NCBI RefSeq assembly: GCF_947179165.1
Contig: NC_077242.1
Span: forward strand, 1,674,001-1,738,000
DNA: 64,000 nucleotides
Origin: Solanum dulcamara
Taxonomy: Eukaryota; Streptophyta; Magnoliopsida; Solanales; Solanaceae
Reading direction: 5' to 3'
The notes under the pieces: generated by a model
Seen by the model: the letters and a program-made list of their open reading frames with translations, nothing else
The model's database searches: none
Told to the model about the DNA's origin: nothing
Made by a program: the position numbers and the translations under genes
Part shown: piece after piece, positions 56,201 through 64,000 of the stretch
How positions within the stretch are numbered: the first letter of the stretch is position 1
Layout: each line of letters begins with the position of its first letter

Positions 56201-57659
56201 TGCAAGCACAGAAGCACTTCACCAGCTACTGAATCAAAATATGAGGGAAGTGGAAGTAAATATACCCTTCTCTTTTTATCTGAAAACCAGATGTTTATTA
56301 AAGATCACTTGGGCTTGTACCACTGCCATGTTGTCTAAGTGATATCTCATGATTTAAGGTAAACATTTTACGAGGTACAAAAAGTAAGTAAATTTATTAT
56401 GCATTTTCCACAACTACACCATATTTTATCAACTGGTTATTTGGTGAACTGGCCTTTCCATGTGTTCATGTCAAAATTTACAAAATGTTTGAACAAGTTG
56501 ACTTGTCAAACACACGGGATATCGTCCTGAAAAGAATTCTTCTGTAATGTTTAGAGTACCTCTGTTTGGAATTCTTTCTCCCCTTGTTTAGAATCAGTTG
56601 CAAGCACTTTGACAGCAACCGTCTCACCAGTAGACATCTGAGCTTTATAAACAGGACCATAGGCCCCTTGACCAATCAATGTGGTGAAGTTGTAGGTTGC
56701 TCTCTGCAAATCCCTGCCCATGAGTAGTGTATGATCATCGTCTTAATTAAGAATCGAAAGCATTACAGCATGTAGTCATGGCCCTAAGATGCAAGGTCTA
56801 TTTATTGAAGACTGCAATTTTTATGTTAACTAGTACGAACGGAATTGCAAAGTCATGAATCAAATACATTAATAGGATATTGCCATGAGACAGAAATGCA
56901 AAGTCTTGCTACTGGATAATGTTCCTACTTTTGCACGAGATCCAAACAGTACAATGTTCGGAATTCTGAAATGGGAAAATCTAAAAGTAGCCTGACAGTG
57001 GATGGACGACCTTTGAAGTTGTATGGTCTAAGACAGTTTCTGTGATAGAGAGAATAAAAAAGAATGGCTCATTTCTGCTTTGGCAAGTTCTGTAGGGACA
57101 AGTGCTACTATAAAAGTGACAGTTTTGGATTTCGTAGGATCCTTCTATTTTATTCTACTTCCGGTGATCGAAACAACTATAATAGTATAAATACTGATTT
57201 TAAACAACCTCTCCAGTGATAAAATAATAGTCTTAGCAAAACTGCTCAAGTTCAATATCCCTTTTCACAAACAATAAGAGTGCAGTAGATTGGAGACCAT
57301 ACTAAGGAGTTGCAATACTCTTTCCATTTTGTCAAAGATACATACTTGTAGGAGTACTCGAGTATACCGGATGCAGAAACCACATTCGACTTCCTGACGT
57401 TCCCCAACCACAATGACATGCCATTCTGGATAGACTTTGGTGATTCAGTACCCATTGAGGAGTCTGATAACACTGTACATGTATCAACACCATTTACACG
57501 AATAGGAACGGTGGCAGCTCTCCTAGAACTGCTATTCCCTATCTGAGGACGTCTCCTATGGTACCTCCTAAAGCAGAAAAATGCAGCTATAGCTAAAAGC
57601 ACTCCTATCACCACTCCGATTGAGATGCCTATGATTAATCCAGATGACTCCTTCTCCAT
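53238..57659 (-). CDS. CRLK1-like receptor-like protein kinase
   Basis: Seven coding exons on the minus strand: 57346-57659, 56560-56713, 55800-55926, 54998-55083, 54702-54773, 54285-54488 and 53238-53573, all GT-AG; 430 residues. A single membrane helix lies at about 8-30 ([20 protein letters not shown]) after a very short outside part, then a basic stop-transfer (RRYHRRRP). The kinase domain starts near 116 and is complete: P-loop [11 protein letters not shown] (119-129), Lys140, HRDIKSSN (234-241), DFG (254-256) and [10 protein letters not shown]. The sequence matches Arabidopsis CRLK1 (At5g54590), a calcium/calmodulin-regulated kinase in cold signalling that acts on MEKK1; that role is known for CRLK1 and only inferred here. 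The C-terminal tail is Lys/His-rich ([16 protein letters not shown]), where CRLK1 binding of calmodulin could lie. Confidence 0.93.
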
Positions 57660-58660
57660 CTCTTCCGTGTTCCTCGATTCTCAGCTACCTATTCATTGGT
57701 CCCATCGAGAAATAACTGTAAGAAATTAAAAATAGTTAAATCCTGCACTTGGTGGCTCAAGCATCAAAAGTCAAGGAGAAAAAAAAAACGCTAATACAAC
57801 ATTTTCCAACAATCCCAAACTAGTTGAGATCAACCATATGAATCCTCTATATCAATTTAGCTCCATTCGGACTAATTTCATCCCAATACAAGAGTCAAGA
57901 AAAATAATAAAACAAAATTTTAATCAAAATAATCTCCATTTTCGAGATGAAAACAAAAACATGCCTTGAGAGATTAAGCTTGCTTGCTAATTAAAAGTAA
58001 TATATGAAACCATAATTGCAAAAGATAATCCAGCTCAAAGCTTAAAAAATTTCGAACATGCCTCCCGCTAATTCTCCAACCGAAGCAATAAACAGCAATA
58101 CAATACGTATTTATCAGTTTTCACAAATCTATTTTCCAAACAGAGCACCGTATAAGAAGAAGTTCGAAAATCCAGATTTGGTCAAAACACGCCGGAAAAC
58201 TTGACAGTTTCAAATTCAACAAAAAGATGATGAAAAAAAATCACTAAAACTTACGACTAAGCTTATTCCACCAGCAGCCAAAAGGAAAAATCTACGAATA
58301 CATGTTCCAAACAACAAATCAAATGAAAACACACATCATGATTCGTACAAAAGCCAAATTTCATAAAGTAGACTAGTACAGATTAAAAACTAGTGAGAAA
58401 AAGTAAAAAAAGGATACTCAGAAAGAGCAATTTTTCAGGCGAAAAACTGTAAAGTGCATATTCATTCCTCCATTGTTGTACCTTGAGTGAAGCAGTTAAC
58501 AAAGCGTGATGAAGAAGGATCTAGCCACGTTGAGAAGCAACAAAAAAGGAAGGAATCTGGTTAAGACCGTGTTTGGAATTTGCCGAAAGAGAGAAAAATG
58601 AAAATTCAGGAAAATTCAATTGCAAGAGGCAAGAGAGCAGAGTGTTGTTTCTGGCAACTG
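57660..58660 (-). other. 5' untranslated region and leader intron of the kinase gene
   Basis: On the minus strand TTTCTTACAG at about 57712-57721 is a good splice acceptor 50 bp before the ATG, so the leader is probably split. The donor was not fixed. The upstream border of transcribed DNA is probably near 58.6 kb. A SINE lies inside (57800-57900). Confidence 0.45.
57800..57900 (-). mobile_element. SINE fragment in the kinase gene leader
   Basis: CAATCCCAAACTAGTTGAGA, CATATGAATCCTCTAT and ATTTCATCCCAATAC are, reversed, the 3' half of a Solanaceae SINE. The head is not seen. Confidence 0.65.
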
Positions 58661-61600
58661 GACTTGTTCTGACATTTTTTTTACGTTGACAGACTTTAAA
58701 ACGCGCGTGACAGATGATGATTATTATTTTACATTCCCATAATGCCCTTTTAGTTTATATAATACTCCTTCTATTTGTGAGGCAATGCACATATATTAAG
58801 AAAAACAGATAATTTGAATCATATTTTTTACTATTTTTTTTTGTAAAATTATAAATAGAACTTTGAAAATAGTGTAATCTATCTCTTAGAAAATATAAAA
58901 CTTCAATAAATAAAAGAATAAATATGAAAAAAAATTTAAATATTCATCTTTAAACAATTCAATTATTTTGAAATTAACATGTATTTTTCTTCTTGGGGTG
59001 AATTAAATATAGAATTAATGATGGTCTAGCTACTTTTGGGACCCTTAAATAAATGTGAATTATTTTTCTTGTGTTACTAGGAAAAAGAAATTGAGAGAGA
59101 GAGAGACAAACTTTTCTCTTTTTTAATTTGTATACTAAATTTACTGATGGGATTAATCTGAATCATATCGTATACAATTTACTAAGAAAAAGTATTTTTC
59201 TTTTTTCATTTTATAAAAAGTTTTAATTGACAAATTTTTCATAACCTTTGATTTTGATGATTTATCATGATAAGGTTTTAACCTTTGATATTGAGAGATA
59301 CATTTTGGACAGAAGTTAGATGTCTAATACTTAAGAAATAACCTTCAAAATATCCATACCAAAAGATGTCACTATATAAAGGTTGTTTATGTAACTTTAC
59401 TACTATTTTCTAACTAACTATGTATAGAGTAATTGATCTGTGGATAATATGGTCAATAAAAATCAAATTTATCGAAGTTTGAATTTATTTTATCTTTGAA
59501 TCGTTTTTACACCTTTATATGCTTTTTTTTCTTCGTTTGGAATTCATTAGTACACTTCTTGCTATTTTTTGTTATTTTCTTGGTTAAAAACTGTGTAATT
59601 ACTACTATCATTGTTACATGATAAAGTGAATCCACGTTTACCATTATTTGGGTTTAATCTAGCTAAGCATGCAACTCATTTTAACTTTTACAAGTACATA
59701 ACCTCCCTTTATTGAATAATGCTTATCCAATTTTTGTCTCAAGATTTTACTCCATCAAATGACACAGAGATTACCAAGGTAAAAATTATAATCAAATCAA
59801 TATATACATATAATATGTGCGTGCTTATAAATTTATTTTACTTAATTATGATTAGTTAGTTTATATACATTTTTAACTAGCTCGTTACTTTATTAAACTA
59901 TGATAAATTAATATGATTAGATATTACATTATATATTTTTTACTGATTACCAATTAGTAACAGTAATAACGGATAGTTTTATCTACATTTTATTTTATTT
60001 CATAAGACATTGTTGCAACTTATTTTGAAGTTCAAAAAGATTGACATTACATCTTATGGCCCCAGTTGAATAAACAAAATAGAAAAGCTAAATTGAAAAT
60101 TAAAGGACATAGAGCTAGCGCTAATGGAATTCAAAAAATATTTACGTAAATATATGAATTAGAGAAATTCAAAATGATGTTTGATTATTTTATTTTATTT
60201 TTGTTCTTTTCTATTCTTTCCACTTTTTTTTTCAAACTGAATAATGCTGGTGGCAATGGTTCGTATTATGTTATTTTTCTTTCTATCATATGTTGATTTT
60301 GTCATATAATTTATTTTCTACATAAATATTTCTTATAATAAAGTCATTTTTTATTGTTAGATATCAGAAAATGTATTTTTTTTGGTTCTTAAAAAGAAAC
60401 AGTTTGAGAAGGTTTTCGCACAATTTTTTTTTATTAAAAAGAGAAAGAAAAAAAAATGGACTATCCTCACTTGCGAGAGAAAAAGTATTATTCATTATGA
60501 TCATCTTAATTAACTCTTAACTTCAGGTTACTAATTAGCTCAAACTTAAATATTATTAATTAAATTCAGCATTAAATGTATCATATATACTAGCATACAT
60601 GGACAAAATTAGAATTTGAAACCTATGTGTTTGAGATTTTAGTTCTTTTAAATTACTAAATTCTAAGTTTAATTATTTGTACATATTTAACAATTTTTAA
60701 AGACAATATTAGACTTAATCAAAACTAAGGTATAGTACCCGTAACCTCAACTCCGTTCTTGGCTTCATAAAAATATCTCCAAACTTTCTAATATTATTAT
60801 TAAACTTTAATGTATATCTATTCTGGCCGGAAATGACTTCCGTTTACCAAATTTACTATGAATAATCTTGTCTATTTTTTTTTTGGTAAAGTAAACCTTA
60901 CTAACAAAATTACATTAAGTCATATCAACCCTCACCAACCCATTTATCTAAATTATCAAACATCATACCATAAGTCCCCCTTAAAATATCTGTAAATAAT
61001 TAGTACATAAGTTCAAAATATGAAGTATCAAAGCCGTACTAATAAAGTACAAAATTAATCTACCAATCAACATGAACCGACAAGGTTTAATTCTAATTAA
61101 TCTGGTAAAAGTTCGTGTATGTTATGGTTGTATTTCATGCTGCACATTAATAACCATAAAGGGCAACTCAGCTATTCATTTTAGATATCGGTGACAAATG
61201 GACGATTTGGATTGAATTTGGACAAACTGAAAGTGAATAGACTCATTTTTTACCCATATTATAAATGGTAAATTCAATACGGTTGGATTAGATCGATAAG
61301 TCATTTTGGTTGAAATTTTCACTTCTAGATGTAGTACTATCTCAAAACTGTATTAATGTCGAAGCCAAGAATTATACTATAAAATTCAAAAATATAAAAA
61401 AGTGAATTCATGAAGAAATATCAATTGATTCCACTTGTACAAGAACAACTAGAGCACCGATCCTGCATACCTTTTGACTATTTTAACTTACAAGCCCTTT
61501 GATATTTATTATAAGCTGATTTGACTAAAGTATGAATGCTTAATTAGTCAGAATCTTTAGGAGGCCGAAGGTTGATTAATAATATAGCCATTTAATGGTA

Positions 61601-63027
61601 CTATTAGAGAGTGATAAGTGTTTGGTCGGACTTATTAGGACTCTTAATCTGCATTGCCAATGAATTAGTACTATATTCCTTTCTTTTTTTAAAGTTTGGA
61701 AATGATATACGAAAAATAAATAAATAAAGTGTAGATATAGACGGTTTATGAGTTTTGGAAGAAATAGCAATGGCAGTAATCAACTGTCAACCTAACCCAA
61801 CCAAGTTGAATTTGATATATAAAAGTTGAAACACACTAATTTCAAACACTGACAAGATATGACATCCATTCCCAGCTCCCACGTTGGACCATGTTTGAGT
61901 ACTAATTTTACAAATGAATATGAGAAGGATAAGATTTACGCAATCTTGTTTTTAGGTTTTTAGGATAGTGATGTTATTTTCGATTGATCTTCAAATCCTT
62001 CTTTTTTATTTAAATTTAAGATCAACAATGTAAACAAACGTAAGTAGACAGACTTAAATGATAGCTTTATTTTATTATTCTAGTTTTTCTAGCTATATAC
62101 GTCATATGTGTGTTTATTGATTGATTTTTTTTTTCTAATTCTAATTGTCTAAACTAAGAAGTTGACTAGGAGATTAGTTTTAACCTAGAAAAAAAGAAAT
62201 TCAAAAATGACCTAGAAATTATATATATATTTCCAATTATACGTTTTAAGCGATATGAATCTATTTGAGTGAACACAAAGTTTAAAAATAAACAAAGATT
62301 TTAATTTGGAATTTGTGTTCTTAAATAACATGTCATCATACTATTTGTGTGATTATAAGACTTTTGAAACTTGTGATTTTAAAAATGTAATGTCAAAATA
62401 TTCGATACGTAACTAATGGGTGATTATTAATTGATTCGTTCGTTTTGTAATTGTACAAAACAAAATTTCCTTTGTGAATAATATATGTATATGATCGTGT
62501 CTTTTCATGATCTCCGATAGTCTTTTATAACATATTGTGTAGATGTGTGAACATAATGCATGTGGATATATTGGAACTTTTTGTTTACCCTTTAATTTTA
62601 ACATTAATAATTTTGAGTAGAGAAGAAAACGTGGTTGATGATAATATCTCTTTGGATCTAAAGACGTGCAGGAAAGTCACATCACATACATACTCCCATT
62701 CCTCAAGATTCACGAATTCAACATCTACCTCTAAAAATGTCCAACTACAATATCTTAGTTCTGTCTATTTTAATTTGTTTGTATTGTTTTAACTTAACAT
62801 CTAGTTTAAGAAAAAAAAAAAATATAAAATCTTATGATATTAAATTAAACATATGTCAGATATAACATATGTCAAATATATCAAAATATTTCTTAGTCTT
62901 GTGGTTTTAAATATGTCACGTGAAAATTTGAAATTAAGAATTGTCGAAAAGGAAGAAGCTATTCTTTTTTAAAAAGAATTAAAAAAAATAGAATAGATAA
63001 ATTGAAACAAAAAGTGTATAAGTGGAC
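58661..63027. other. Gene-free AT-rich DNA
   Basis: More than 4 kb without a convincing coding region, RNA gene or intact repeat. The short open frames (for example near 61576 and 62413) have no conserved content. Confidence 0.5.
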
Positions 63028-63292
63028 GTTTAACCATGTTTCATTGTTAAATTAGAAAAGAAGTAATTTTTATGCTTAAAGTGGAAAAAAATACTTGAAA
63101 ATTAATTGTATTTAGCCATAATACAAGTTAAAGTTGTTTTTGACTTTTGTGAGTAATTTAGAGTGAAAATACTTTTGTGTTATTTCTCAAATACTTGAAA
63201 AATCTGAGATTCAACTTCAAGTTGAATGCCCAAATATGTTTTCCAAAATTCAATTCGGAAAAAAGAAAATAAATTTTTTTCATAGTCAAACA
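63028..63292. mobile_element. Probable MITE, decayed
   Basis: A GTTTAACCATG start and an AGTCAAACAC end, with inner complementary TACTTGAAAA strings, resemble the GTTTGGCCATG-type MITEs. The family call is weak. Confidence 0.35.
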
Positions 63293-64000
63293 CTTTCTAA
63301 ATAAAAAAAAAAAATGAAAAGGGAGGGTAGGTTGGTAACTTCAAGCTAAATAGAGAGGTGGGGGTATAAACGTCAACTAGGTAAGGAAAATTAGGTCATT
63401 AATGGTTACAGAAAAGAATGCTAATAAAACAGCAGAATGTTTTTGACGGGATATGTTCCTCTATCATATAAATAAATATAATAATATTGATATGTTAAAG
63501 CAACAAAAGCAAAATAAAGCAACAAAAGCAGAAAATATAATTTTAAAAAAAGGGGAATTAGGGAAATGTCATGACTCATGACTGTTTCGTAAAGAAGGGA
63601 CCAAAATGAGAGCCAACGCCCAAAATTCCGCCGCATACCCTTAAAAGCCGTAACGCGGATTCTTGCGTACCATTTATTAATATACGTATGAAAAATAATT
63701 TTTAACTTATATATGTTATATAATTTTTTTATATGTAACAATGAAAGATGCTTGATTGGTTGTCCTTCACTATATATATGACTACTCCACTAATTGACCT
63801 GGAGATATATGAAATGAAGGGAGTACTTCATTTTACTCGGAGTGATAATCCGCTAAGGGGGATGGAAAATAAAATTTATGTTTCTCGGTTTAAGTTGTTT
63901 ATTTGAAATTAATTAAGTTAATTTACTAAGCGTGCAAATCGAATTAAATTGAACACGTTAGTTTTATTAGTTTTAGTTATAACGGTTGTTCTGATTTTAT
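63293..64000. other. Intergenic, nothing recognised
   Basis: AT-rich. A TATATATATG string near 63770 could be a promoter for a gene beyond the window, but nothing supports this. Confidence 0.4.

Noticed and set aside
63421..63741. 106-codon open frame near the right edge
   Set aside because: Its head at 63741 is not an ATG start with a plausible promoter, and the peptide is AT-driven low complexity.

Overview
The window is AT-rich plant nuclear DNA with short introns, GT-AG splice sites and many small non-autonomous transposons. Several SINE families recognised here (a TS-type SINE with a 3' TTG-type end, an Au-type SINE, other tRNA-derived SolS-like SINEs) and long LTRs starting TGTAACACCCC point to a nightshade (Solanaceae), probably Solanum. 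This rests on recognition by eye; no database was searched.

Left part (1 to about 34 kb) is a repeat-rich, locally duplicated region. It opens with an LTR inserted inside an inverted copy of its own family (1-4225). Then come a frameshifted GeBP/STOREKEEPER-like gene (4695-5199), an intact GeBP-like gene (8064-9071), a GeBP-like scrap, a broken MSI4/FVE copy (9882-10437) and an F-box gene that has lost its F-box (10671-11527). Next are two histone H2A genes (14627-15143, 16931-17441), an intact F-box gene (21090-22373), a third H2A (25970-26485) and an H2A pseudogene (28517-28718). Block I (10588-18440) and block II (20948-27520) are direct duplicates with the same order, F-box (+), LTR fragment, H2A (-). 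They have decayed in complementary ways: the F-box gene survives only in II, and the first H2A survives only in I. An LTR nested inside another LTR with a visible 5-bp target duplication (30216-32703), and a further partial H2A unit (33121-33990), close this part.

Right part (34-64 kb) is ordinary euchromatin with three well-spaced conserved genes. They are a C2H2 zinc-finger protein with a C-terminal PARP-like fold (39226-41236, +, 2 exons), plastid ribosomal protein uL24c/RPL24 (47136-49311, -, 4 exons) and a CRLK1-like receptor kinase (53238-57659, -, 7 coding exons). From memory, the Arabidopsis genes for CRLK1, RPL24, this zinc-finger protein and an H2A (RAT5/HTA1) lie together at At5g54590-At5g54640. 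If so, the window is a collinear block in which the single H2A locus has been amplified and invaded by F-box genes, GeBP-like genes and retroelements. The rest (about 58.7-64 kb and the gaps) is AT-rich intergenic DNA with MITEs.

The most interesting signals are: the complementary decay of the two F-box/H2A blocks; a shared TATA plus pyrimidine-rich leader in front of two unrelated gene families; GC-rich perfect palindromes held at the same place upstream of the LTR TATA in LTR variants whose palindrome sequences differ; a segment that is inverted between paralogous H2A units; and unusual residues in the H2A copies. I saw no autonomous transposon protein, no virus, no tRNA or rRNA gene and no CRISPR array.
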